Assembly (NCBI GenBank): GCA_963556145.1
Contig: OY744469.1
Coordinates: 3,010,767 to 3,074,766, forward strand
Reading direction: 5' to 3'
Origin: Hygrocybe punicea
Taxonomy: Eukaryota > Basidiomycota > Agaricomycetes > Agaricales > Hygrophoraceae
Length of the DNA: 64,000 nt
The stretch's first letter is position 1, and every line of letters begins with the position of its first letter. The notes beneath the pieces are model-generated. The model was not told the DNA's origin. It saw only the letters and a program-made list of their open reading frames with translations, and did not search any database. Shown one piece after another: positions 46,548-55,670 of the stretch. Made by a program: the position numbers and the translations under genes.

Positions 46548-48215
46548 ATGACGTACGGATTCATGCCTCTCCGAGGTGATCCCTCAGCCCCAACATTCGA
46601 CGGAAACGAACTCGACCTCCCCCGCTTCTTCGACGAAATCGACATACTCGGTTCCGATTGTGGACTCACGGACGCTTTGAAGATTCGTTACACGCTATGG
46701 TACCTCAACAACAACAATTACGAACTCTGGTCGACACTTCCCGCCACTTCCGCTAAAGACTTCATCGCTTTCCAACGTGCTGTCTTCGACTTTTATCCCG
46801 GTGCTACAGATTCCATCCGGTATACGATCTCGGATCTTGATCAACTTACGCAACGACAATCGGCTTACGGTATAGAGAACAAAGCGGACTTAGGAGAATA
46901 TTTCCGGGATTTCATACGCATTTCCGGTGTCTTGTTTGACAACGGCCGTCTATCGGATAAGCAACGGAACACATACTTCGCCAACGGATTCGACTCAGAC
47001 CTTCATCTACGTATTGAAGAACGCCTCCATTACCTTCTTCCCGACCATTACCACGACGATCCATACCCGCTCGATGTTTTCCACGATGCCACCTTATTCC
47101 TACTTTCCGGTTATCGCTCCGTTCCGAAATCCCCTTCCCTTGCCGTTACTATCTCTAGTCCCGATTCCGGTCCCCGTCTCCTACCCATCATAGCTTTGTC
47201 ATCTCCGGTCCCGATTCCGACCTCAATCCCGCCCACCGTCGTTCATTCCATCCCCCACATTCATTCCGGTCCTTCGTATACTCCGCCCCCGTCATCGTGT
47301 TCCCCGTCCCTGTCCATTCCGGTGCCTGTCGAGACCATCATTTGTTTACAGGTATTGTCGTCCAGTCCCGTGTTGTCCCTGTCCGATCCCACCCCCGATT
47401 TATCGATGCCGGTCACCGATTTATCCATTTCATTTCCTATTTCGTCCCCCTCGTCTCCGGATTCGACCCCTCCGCTTTACATCCACGAACTCGTACCGGA
47501 CCTGCTCCCATTATCCTCGGATTCTCCAGAAATAGACATTCCGTCCCCGATATTGCCGCCATATTGTCCTCTGTCACCGTCTACCAAGATTCCGTTGACT
47601 TTGGTTGAGTATTCCGTACCCGTTCCCATTCCGGACCCCATTCCACCCCTTTTATTTGATTTCGATTCCGGTTCCGATTCCGTTATGTCGACCCCTTCGT
47701 TCCCGGTTCCCCTCGTCGTTTCCGCTCCTGTATCGTTGTCGGTTCTGTCCTCACCCGCTTGGGGCACCCCGTTGTTTTTAGACCCGTCACGCGGCACACC
47801 CGTTATATGGGATCGTGTTGGTGTCAGCACTCCGGTTCTCAAAATTTTATTGTTCCTCGTTTCCGTCTTCATTCTACTTTGTCATCGCATTCTGGACCTC
47901 CGCCCCCTCGACACCTCGCTCGAATATTTGCAAGAAGTTCTCCGCCTCCGACCTTCTTTCAGAAACTCTTGTGGGGATATAGACCCGTTTCTGTCTCCTA
48001 TTTTTGCGTTTTCGTCTTCCGTTCCGCTTTCCATTTCCGTTTCCGCTCCCGTTTCTCATTTATTTATATTTTCGTTTCCATTTCTAGTTTCCTTTGTTTC
48101 CCGCTCGTTCCGGACCCGTTTCGTTTCCATTGTATTCCGGTGCCGTCCTCCTCCTCGACCCCCAGATTCCGGTTATCTTATCTCGTCATTCCGTTTCCCT
48201 CTTTTCCGTTTATAG
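46548..48215 (+). CDS. E2 gag-like protein with membrane segment
   Basis: 555 aa. Residues 1-190 resemble basidiomycete retrotransposon gag (MPLRGDPSAPTFDGNELDLPRFF opening, then YTLWYLNNNNYELWSTLP and YFRDFIRISG). Residues about 200-420 are Ser/Pro-rich and low complexity. A hydrophobic helix near 430-447 (VLKILLFLVSVFILLC) is followed by LDLRPLDTSLEYL. There is no zinc knuckle. Fragments of the same Pro-rich/hydrophobic region occur at 3445-4982 and 7123-8187. The ATG is the first in the open frame. It ends 72 bp from the stop of the convergent gene. Confidence 0.72.
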   Translation: MTYGFMPLRGDPSAPTFDGNELDLPRFFDEIDILGSDCGLTDALKIRYTLWYLNNNNYELWSTLPATSAKDFIAFQRAVFDFYPGATDSIRYTISDLDQLTQRQSAYGIENKADLGEYFRDFIRISGVLFDNGRLSDKQRNTYFANGFDSDLHLRIEERLHYLLPDHYHDDPYPLDVFHDATLFLLSGYRSVPKSPSLAVTISSPDSGPRLLPIIALSSPVPIPTSIPPTVVHSIPHIHSGPSYTPPPSSCSPSLSIPVPVETIICLQVLSSSPVLSLSDPTPDLSMPVTDLSISFPISSPSSPDSTPPLYIHELVPDLLPLSSDSPEIDIPSPILPPYCPLSPSTKIPLTLVEYSVPVPIPDPIPPLLFDFDSGSDSVMSTPSFPVPLVVSAPVSLSVLSSPAWGTPLFLDPSRGTPVIWDRVGVSTPVLKILLFLVSVFILLCHRILDLRPLDTSLEYLQEVLRLRPSFRNSCGDIDPFLSPIFAFSSSVPLSISVSAPVSHLFIFSFPFLVSFVSRSFRTRFVSIVFRCRPPPRPPDSGYLISSFRFPLFRL

Positions 48216-48287
48216 TTTTATTATGTACTCTATTTTTCTTTATGTACATTGTCCCGCATTCCGTTTTCCCTTTCCGTCCGTTCCCTT

Positions 48288-49858
48288 TTATTCCCTTCTC
48301 CCTTCGTCGAGTTTGGTGTCGATTAGGTCGAGTTGACCCAAGATATGGGCCTGGTTCGCACATAGTCGATTTAGCTCTTTCGTCCAACGGGTTAGCTTGG
48401 TGTGGACCTCCGCGATGTATTCAGAAAGGCCGTCCGCAATCGTCAATATCTCCCTTTGCGTTTCCGTCGCCATCTTGCGTACTGTCCGGACATGGTCGTT
48501 GATTCCAGCTCCGATCCGCGGGTGCTTGAACGGATTCCCTCGTCTCCCTTCGTCCCGCTCCAATTCCGTATCCGGTTCGACGTCGGTCAACGTCCGCTTA
48601 CTCGTCGACGCCTCTCCGGTCCGCAACCTAGGCTTCCTCATGGGCTTTGGTATTTTCTTCGCGACGATTTTCCTCTTTGGACTACCTGCCTTCGCCTTCC
48701 CTTTCCTGTCTGCTTTTCCGGATCCGGTGGCCGGTCCCTTCGTCGATAACCCACAGCGTCGTTTAAGCCTTTTGCAATGGTCGCACGTGTACCCCTCGAT
48801 TCCGCGACAAACTGCATTGGCGGTCACGCACGCATCGCATTGCCGGATCCGGAACGACTGCATGTACTACGGATTAGTTAGGCACCACGGATATACGAGT
48901 CCGCGATATATCACTTACCCCCGGAATCTTTCCCTTCGGTTCCACGTCCTCGTTCCTGCTCGCATTCGAGAAATTGTTGCCGCTGTTGTAGTCCCCGTGA
49001 ACGGTCTCGTCGTCCCGGTTGACCCTCTTATCCCGGTTGAGCTTTTTGTGTTTGATCGCGTTGAGTGCTTGAAGCCGCTTGTATTTTCGTAGTTGCTGAT
49101 CGGACCAGGTGCCCTCCTCGTCCTCGCTTCCGTGATGGCTGGTTTGTGCAGTCTCCTCCCGGTCCCTTTCCACGGCTGCATCAGCCTCCCTTTTTGCTGC
49201 CTCTGCCGCCTTCGCCCTTTCCGCCTCCTCGATCCGCTTCTCCACTTCCACCCTCCTATTCATCTCCTCTTCGTATTGACGCGATTCCTCCGCCCGTTGC
49301 TGCTCGATCCTTTCCACCTCCTTGACCCGTTGTTTCCTCGCTTCCTCCTCCTTTTCCTCCTGCAACCATACAGCTTCCCGATGCCTTGCCTCTTTCTGTT
49401 CCCATTCGTAGTCTTCCCAGCTCCGCAACCACTCCTCAACCTCCACCACCATCTCTCCGCCCATCGAGAAATCCTTCGGTTCCGTCACGTCGATTCCGTT
49501 GTCCCGGATTTCCGTCAAGATTCCCCTGTAGTTCCGCTGCCGGGTATCGTTAGTCCGTGCCGTTTACAGAAACGGGATCTCTTACCATGGCCCATCGTCA
49601 TCTCACCACCCATTGCCATGCTTCGTTCTCGAATCCATTGTGTACGATATCGATTCCGGCCGCATCGACTTCTAGTAACTCGGCCACGGCGCTCTCGAAA
49701 TCTTGCCGCGTTTCCGCATCGAGAGTATTGAGGAATTTGTTGTATTCCGTCGACATTTGGTGTTGGTGTTTGTTGGGTTTGTTGGGCTCGTTGAGGTTGT
49801 TGTCGAGATTGTTGAAAGTCGCGTTGAAAAGTTTTCTTGTTTGTATTTGTTGCCCCAT
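48288..49858 (-). CDS. E2 antisense gene: coiled-coil protein with Zn2Cys6-like cluster
   Basis: Three exons (49858-49607, 49536-48919, 48866-48288) with GT-AG introns of 70 and 52 bp give 482 aa. The N-terminal third has FESAVAELLEVDAAGIDIVHNG and WQWVVRNYRGIL; the middle is a long Glu/Arg coiled coil; exon 3 begins with C-x2-C-x6-C-x7-C-x2-C-x6-C (CDACVTANAVC...CDHCKRLKRRC), the spacing of a Zn(II)2Cys6 cluster, followed by a basic Lys/Arg region and a helical tail. Such clusters usually bind DNA, but the C-terminal position here is unusual. Lying on the strand opposite gag, it may be regulatory or captured host sequence; role unknown. Confidence 0.72.
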
Positions 49859-50721
49859 CACGTGACCGTTGTTCCTTTATCCAGCCGTTTCGCCCCACCC
49901 TCTTTCAGTAGCTCCGGACCACTGCCCCTCCCGACGCTTCGATACCCACCGGCTTCAACTCCGCTCACGTTGTACTCTCGTTTCCGCCCATTTTCGACAT
50001 CACCTCCGCTCATTTATTCCCACGACCCCGGTATCTTCGTTATTTCGTATGGATCGACCAGGGATGGTCTCTATCTGAGTCCTGACCGGATGTAGAGGCT
50101 CCGGGCCATCTGGACCCGAATCCTCTTCATATCCCACTTCGTCCCCATCCATTCCCATTTCGGGTCTACAACCAAACTCGCCGTCACATCGGGTTCGAAT
50201 GCGAGTTGAATGGAGGCAGCGGGTTCGTCCGGATTCGTGATATATCGAGGATACGGACTCAGAGGGACGTCGAGTCTCTACACCGACGAGGACTTCTGGC
50301 CCCGGGATGCCTATGTGGACACTGGGGCACCCTTCGGGCTGCGTGAGTTCCAGCCTTGTCTTCCCTTCGGCATCGCTGACATGTTTAGGTGCAATTGTCG
50401 TGCAGCGATTGAGCGGGCATTGGAAGACCAGATTCGTCACCTCGTTGAAGACGCCATCCTCCAGGAGGTAATTAAAGAGGAGTATCTCGTAGATGAGTAG
50501 ATACTTCTTGGTCGTGATAGTCGTACTCCCTTCCAGGGAGTTGTAGTTGTAGTCCGGTCCGGTTCCGCCCCTTTAAGGGGCTTGTAAATGTAAAAGCCTT
50601 TCCCCGCTCCGCAGGGTGTGTGAGTCATAAGGTTTTGTCTAGCGATCTGTCAAAGATTGTCATGAAAATAAGTGGTATCTGAGGAAAATGTATGGGGGTG
50701 ACATATTTTCATGACAGACAT

Positions 50722-51330
50722 TCCCGTGTTCACGACGGAAGTTAAGTAAAGCCTGGCCAAGGTTATGCAAAGTGTCGAGCCGATGATGGTGGACCAGGAG
50801 ATGAGCGAGTTAAGTGAGTAAGGGCTTGCGCTATGGTCAACAACGAGGTGGAGGTTTACTGAACAGGGCTTGGGCACAGCATGCATGGGCATGCTGTACA
50901 TGCCCAGCAGAAGTTCAGTGCCGAAGGAGGGGGAGAAACGTCCAAGTGCAACTTCTTTGTCGCGTTGTGACCAAATGAATGTGCGTTCTTTGTCGGACTT
51001 GGGGGGACATGAGGAAGCATCATATGTCGTAGGGTAGGATGGGTCCCAGACGGACCAGGGCCAGAAGCCTTGACAGAGTCCGGTTATGACAGAGGCGACG
51101 AATGGGCGGTTGGGGTGAGTGGTGAGGAGGGCAGCAAAGGAAGCAACATAGGTGGGGGTGACGATCTTGAAAAGCTCAGGGTGCGTTGAGATGGTGTGGA
51201 GCAGTGCATCAGTGTACTCCGAAGAAGGTGGTTGTGGGAGCGGTGGATCAGACTCAGATGTCACAGTTGAGGTTCGTCCAAAGGAAATTGCAGAAAAAAC
51301 GGGGACGGGATGTATGGAGAGTAAGGTCAA
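50722..51330 (-). pseudogene. RT of the second tyrosine-recombinase element, N-terminal part
   Basis: Contains LLTTHPNRPFVASVITGLCQGFWPW, RFSPSFGTELLLGMYSMP and LVVDHSASPYSLNSLI, aligning with the start of the Ngaro-like RT at 15003. A frameshift follows NSLI, and the frame then runs into the Gypsy target site at 50717-50721. The rest of the gene is at 20799-22009. Confidence 0.87.
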
Positions 51331-51446
51331 GCCTTCGGTTGTGCCCTGCAGGAGGCGGCTGTGTGGTCGGCCTTCTTGCAGTTTGAACAGACATGACTAT
51401 ATCGGCACTGAGTGGACATTGAAGGGCAAACGCCTTCATTGAAACG

Positions 51447-52694
51447 TCAGCACAGTTCAGGCTTCTTTTTGAAGTCATGTCGTGGGCGTGCATGGAGTCC
51501 TGTGGTCCCTCGAGCGTCGTGACGTTGAGGGGAGGTGGATGCGAGATATCTGGTCCCAAAGTCGGAGAGGTATGAATGTTCCCAGTGCGCAAAGGAAGCA
51601 AAATCACTGAGGAGGAGGTCGCACCGTGAGGTGACCTCTGTTTGAATCTTCTTGTCAAATAGGATGACGCGCTCATGGACTGATACGTGGGCGCTGTTGA
51701 AAAGTTTGAGAATGTACTGTTGGTATTCTCTGAGTTCGCGACTGCGATGCGGGCACACCCAGAGTGTGGCCTCAGCAGCTTTACCCCACACGATGAACCA
51801 CTCTCCGAGGGTCCTGACTGACTTGATTGGATCAGAGGAACCAAAATGGAGTTTGACACCATCACCAATCTTCTGAGTGGTCCGAGTGTCGTGAGAGACG
51901 GAGTGATGGCTGGTGATGACCCTATCGAGGTTGACGGCATGTCCTTTGATAAGCACTGTCCATTCAGACTCGGGGAACGAGATGTGACTGGTAGAGTTGA
52001 GTAAAAAGCTGAGGACGTACTTGTAATCCTTCGTGAACTCAAGGAGTAGGGACCGAGTCTTCGTGAGTTCCAGGTGTAAGACGGCATGTGAGATAACGGT
52101 GGAGATGATCCACGGGAGGGCAGCATCGTCCACCTTTCTGCGCTTGTGGGAAGTCTCAACTTCTGCAGAAGATTCGTGGGAGTGAGATGGCCTGATGGGA
52201 CGCGTCGCATCTTCCGGAGAGGGGGAACTGGGTCTGACCAATTCTGGCAATGCGTTGACAGTGATAGGCGCTCTATTAAGGGAATCGCTGGGCGGTTGAG
52301 ATAGTTTGTTGAGAATTTTGAGATAGGAAGTGAGTGCTCTACTTCTGGGACTATTGTGATCTCTGGATCTGAGGATTGCATCCGCAAGAGCAAGGAATGC
52401 TTCTGATCTGGTTTGGGTGCCCTTTCGAAAACACTCGAGGATGAGTTTGCATTCTCCGATGATATCTGTGCGAGCAATGAACTCTGAGCTTTGGGCTCTC
52501 ATAAATACATTCGTCGAAGGAGTGATGGTGTGCCCGGAGGGGTTTTGAATACTTGGTTGTGTCTCCAAGTTCAATGCCTTGCGTCCTGCGTGGGAATCAA
52601 ACAAGAATCCCTGTTGGGAAGATCCCCTTTGGGAAGACCCTGATACCGCATCTTCACTCGAGGTCATGAGATTGATATGATGGAATTTATTCAA
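51447..52694 (-). pseudogene. Gag of the second tyrosine-recombinase element
   Basis: 415 codons open from MNKFHHINL. ECKLILECFRKGTQTRSEAFLALADAI and FPESEWTVLIKGHAVNLDRVI align with the gag of the first element. The frame is lost just before a Cys/His-rich zinc-binding region, which continues in another frame down to about 51340. Overlapping frames on the same strand are shadows. Confidence 0.8.
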
Positions 52695-53067
52695 TATAAA
52701 CCCTTAGAGAATAAAAAATAATTTGTTAGGACCTGGGTGAGTGATTTGATGAGCAATGAAAAGAGGAAACCAGATATCTTGGGTATGCTACCTGGGTGAG
52801 GTGATGTGGTGAGCAATGAGGAGGGTGAGACACCTCCTATTGTCTGAAACACAATTTGAACCTTGACCCAAGATAGGAGAGGAGGTATGCCTGCATGGAG
52901 GGATACGGCAAGATATCAGGATGGGAAATGCAAGGTGATGGTCCTGGAGTGCGTGGGGCAGCACTTGTCCATTAGACTTGCATAAAAATTATTTTTTAAA
53001 CACAAATTATTGTATGTTTCATTGCTTAATTCTCTTGAATTTGCTCTCAAGTAATAGACAAGCATGA
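52695..53067. other. 5' non-coding end of the second tyrosine-recombinase element
   Basis: AT-rich with short direct repeats (CTGGGTGAG...GATGAGCAATGA twice, near 52735 and 52795). No gene. It resembles neither A nor B of the first element. Confidence 0.5.
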
Positions 53068-53172
53068 ATTGATTTATCTTAATAATCAGGCCAGTTAGCT
53101 ATGACTATATAAGGAAAGGGTGTCAGATGACTAAGCGGCTCCCGGCCAAATAGATAAATCCTTGTAAATTTG
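53068..53172. repeat. Possible right inverted terminal repeat of the second tyrosine-recombinase element
   Basis: Inverted match to 18376-18470, about 80% by eye. It ends 66 bp before the phosphomannomutase start. Confidence 0.5.
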
Positions 53173-53238
53173 CGTCTTATGTACTTACAACTCGGTGACC
53201 GTAACTGAGCGGCTCAGGATAACACTCTTAAAAGCGCA

Positions 53239-54316
53239 ATGGTTTCCTCAGTGTTTTCAACTCGTCCCATCAAGAAACTTGTTCTTTTTGACGTGGATGG
53301 CACACTGACTCCTGCTCGTCAAGTACGTGTTTATGTTAACCTCGCACGAACTTGCTAAGAGCTCTGCGTTAGACAGCATCGCCTCAGATTATCCGTCTTC
53401 TTCGCGATCTCAGGGAAAAACTTGTTATAGGCTTTATTGGCGGATCAGACTTTGTCAAAATATCCGATCAATTGACAGTGGCCGGGAGCAACGGTAAGCC
53501 AACGTCTTATCTGTGACCATCTTTGCCGACCATCAAACGTTAGTACTCGAGGATTACGACTATGCGTTTGCAGAGAATGGGTTGATTGCCTATAAATTAG
53601 GGAAACCTTTGGCAACACAATCGTTTATCAACCACGTCGGTGAGGAGAGATACAAGACCTTGGTTAACTTTATCTTGCATTACCTCGCGGACATGGACAT
53701 CCCAATCAAACGGTGAGTGAACATGCAGTTACCTAAAGTTTACAACTGATCTTGTATCTTTAGGGGTACATTCGTAGAGTTCCGTAATGGTATGGTAAAC
53801 GTGAGCCCCATTGGTCGTAATGCCACGTAAGGTTCAAATTTCTGCACGAGCTCCTTATTTTGAGCTATGTGCCACAGGATCGAGGAGCGCAATGCATTCG
53901 AGGCACATGACAAGGTACATCTATTGTCATGCCTTCGGATCATGTTGTGTATTCCACTCTTCTAGAAATTTGGACTTCGAAGCGCGTTCGTGAAGGTGTT
54001 GCAGGAAAAATTCGCAGACTACAACCTCACTTTTTCAATCGGTGGACAAATATCTTTTGATGTGTTTCCGCAAGGATGGGACAAGACATACGCTTTGCGA
54101 CACGTTGAAGACGAAGCATTTGAGGAAATCCATTTTTTCGGCGACAAGACCTACAAGGTATGTGTTAAGACTTGACGCGTTCGCACTGCCAGCCAAATAT
54201 CATGATTATAGGGTGGAAACGATTATGAGATCTTCAGCGATCCTCGCACGATTGGCCATGCTGTGTCGAGTCCTGCAGATACTGAACGCATTGTTAGAGA
54301 ACTATTCTTGTCATGA
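53239..54316 (+). CDS. SEC53: Phosphomannomutase (Sec53 type)
   Basis: Seven exons (53239-53322, 53373-53493, 53544-53712, 53764-53826, 53878-53914, 53966-54157, 54212-54316) with introns of 49-54 bp give 256 aa, the normal family size. Motifs: [14 protein letters not shown] (catalytic Asp pair of the HAD superfamily), [50 protein letters not shown], and [24 protein letters not shown] with the metal-binding acidic residues. It converts mannose-6-phosphate to mannose-1-phosphate in the cytosol, feeding GDP-mannose for glycosylation and cell-wall synthesis. All key residues are intact. The promoter lies against transposon DNA only about 66 bp upstream, so only a short native leader remains. Confidence 0.97.
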
Positions 54317-55241
54317 GTTTCATCAAGAGCATTCGAGTTGTGCCGCAGGGTTAACATACAGTTTTTCAACTGTATTCGTATAGGAGAATTGCAATTCGGA
54401 TGTGTAATGCAAATGTGTTACCATAAACATTTGACAAGAAAAATTATGGGGTTATCACTAGGCAAAATTCAGGTGGTCACTGGTGGTGCCTTGTTAGTAT
54501 CACAGGTGATTACATCCATTCTCAATGTGTGGCATTGCACAATATGTATTAGAATCCAGGATAACCCATTAGAATGGGTGCACAGCATTGCTGAGTCTGA
54601 CAGGAGCTTTCATTGTTGTCTAAGACAACACTGCCAGGGAGGGTTTGAGGCCTAGCATTATGTGGGAGGTACCCAAAACCAGATTGGTTGGCCAAAAAAC
54701 CAGACTGAACATTCACCATGTTTAGCCACATTGTAGTTACTAGCAGCAAAACAGTCGTTTTGGTATAGAGTGATATAGATACCTGATCAAAAACATAGTA
54801 ATCCATAAACCCCAGTGAAAAGTCCAAAGGTTAAGAAAGATTTACGTTGTGTAAAATCAAATAATATCTGTAACTCACATCTTAAAGTAAATCTGCACTC
54901 ATACTCGAAATATCTGATGTAAAATAGTTTTGAAACAAGTAACATTTCAATTCAAAAACAATGTGATAGTGTTGTATAGTGTAAATGATCTCCTGGTTCT
55001 GCTATGGTCCGGTAGCCTGTTCTGCTTGCCGTTCCCCTGCTCCCCTGCTCACTGCTCCCTCCCCATCCCAGTACCCATCCCAGTCTCAGTCCTCTCCCCC
55101 CGTTTCAGTGTCTGCCGGCTTGCATTATCCTGCGCCTCCCCCTGCTGCCGCCACTGCTTTCAACTTCACATCCTTGATATCTTTCTTCATCTTCAAACTT
55201 TTCTCCTCATAAAGCTGTAACATGACACAGTAAGTTATGCA
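54317..55241. other. Intergenic DNA downstream of phosphomannomutase
   Basis: No gene found. A 33-bp phrase (CCCAGTGAAAAGTCC...AAGAAAG, near 54805) reappears inverted near 61230-61270, so part of this is dispersed repeat. A C/T-rich stretch lies at 55030-55200. Confidence 0.5.
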
Positions 55242-55670
55242 GGTACAAATAAGAACTGACAGGGGTTTACCCCTGCATTACACCAGGGGTTTTCCAACCC
55301 TTCAAGGGTTTAATGAATTGCTCAATATAGAATGTATATTTTGACACAAACTTTATGGAGATCTAAAAGAGTAGTATTCCCTTTAGTTCTGAGCCAAAAT
55401 CTGAACTTGATTAACCTAGTATATTTAATACAGTACATAATTCAAGATGCAGTGTTTGCCAAAACCCTTGAGGGGTATTGAAAAAACGCGGAGTAAATAC
55501 CGTCAAGGGTTTTGAAAAACACTGCATCTTGAATTATGTACTGTATTAAATATACTAGGTTAATCAAGTTCAGATTTTGGCTCAGAACTAAAGGGAATAC
55601 TACTCTTTTAGATCTCCATAAAGTTTGTGTCAAAATATACATTCTATATTGAGCAATTCATTAAACCCTC

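Larger units (their letters stand above)
46256..50188 (+). mobile_element. LTR element E2 (98-bp LTRs, two convergent genes)
   Basis: LTRs 46256-46353 and 50091-50188 begin TGTAGAGGCTCC and end CCGTCACA and differ at about two bases. The duplication is TCGG (46252-46255, 50189-50192). Two bases after the 5' LTR comes TGGAGCCCACCGCG, a likely tRNA primer-binding site. The interior holds a plus-strand gag-like gene and a minus-strand coiled-coil gene, tail to tail. No RT, protease or integrase is present, so movement needs a helper. Confidence 0.9.
42335..50282 (-). mobile_element. LTR element E1 (carries E2 and a solo LTR)
   Basis: Outer ends TGTAGATGC and TCTCTACA, flanked by CCGA (42331-42334, 50283-50286); the empty site is seen in the Gypsy 3' LTR. 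The first ~175 bp (42335-42509) recur at 45464, where on the minus strand TCTGGAGCCCACTGC follows, a primer-binding site shared with E2; E1 is therefore read on the minus strand. The right LTR (45464-46255 plus 50193-50282) is about 880 bp; the left LTR matches only ~175 bp, so it is truncated or rearranged. The interior is GC-rich with Pro/Thr-rich frames and no RT. Confidence 0.75.
22010..50716 (-). mobile_element. Gypsy/chromovirus LTR retrotransposon enlarged by nested insertions
   Basis: Minus-strand order is 5' LTR (50716-36453, in four pieces), leader, gag, protease, RT-RNase H, integrase, chromodomain, polypurine tract, 3' LTR (23680-22010). LTRs start TGTCATGAAAATA and end GTGACA. 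The target duplication is GACGT (22005-22009) against GACAT (50717-50721), one mismatch. Summing the 5' LTR pieces 36453-37180, 39327-39801, 42298-42334 and 50287-50716 gives 1670 bp, against 1671 bp for the 3' LTR. Without insertions the element would be about 8.4 kb. It split the RT gene of the second tyrosine-recombinase element. Confidence 0.93.
36453..50716 (-). repeat. 5' LTR of the Gypsy element, in four pieces
   Basis: Pieces 36453-37180, 39327-39801, 42298-42334 and 50287-50716, separated by three LTR-type insertions with 4-bp duplications CCGG, CCGT and CCGA. It also contained the antisense gene: exon 1 is intact at 39445-39691, and exon 2 is cut twice but remains in register across the pieces to a stop near 50500. 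Confidence 0.92.

Noticed and set aside
51254..52477. 407-codon frame overlapping the gag of the second tyrosine-recombinase element
   Set aside because: It is in another frame of the same strand, lacks gag similarity over most of its length, and only its end carries part of the shifted zinc-binding region.
53239..54316. Phosphomannomutase as a pseudogene because no single frame is long
   Set aside because: Seven exons with GT-AG introns of about 50 bp give a full-length protein with all catalytic motifs intact.
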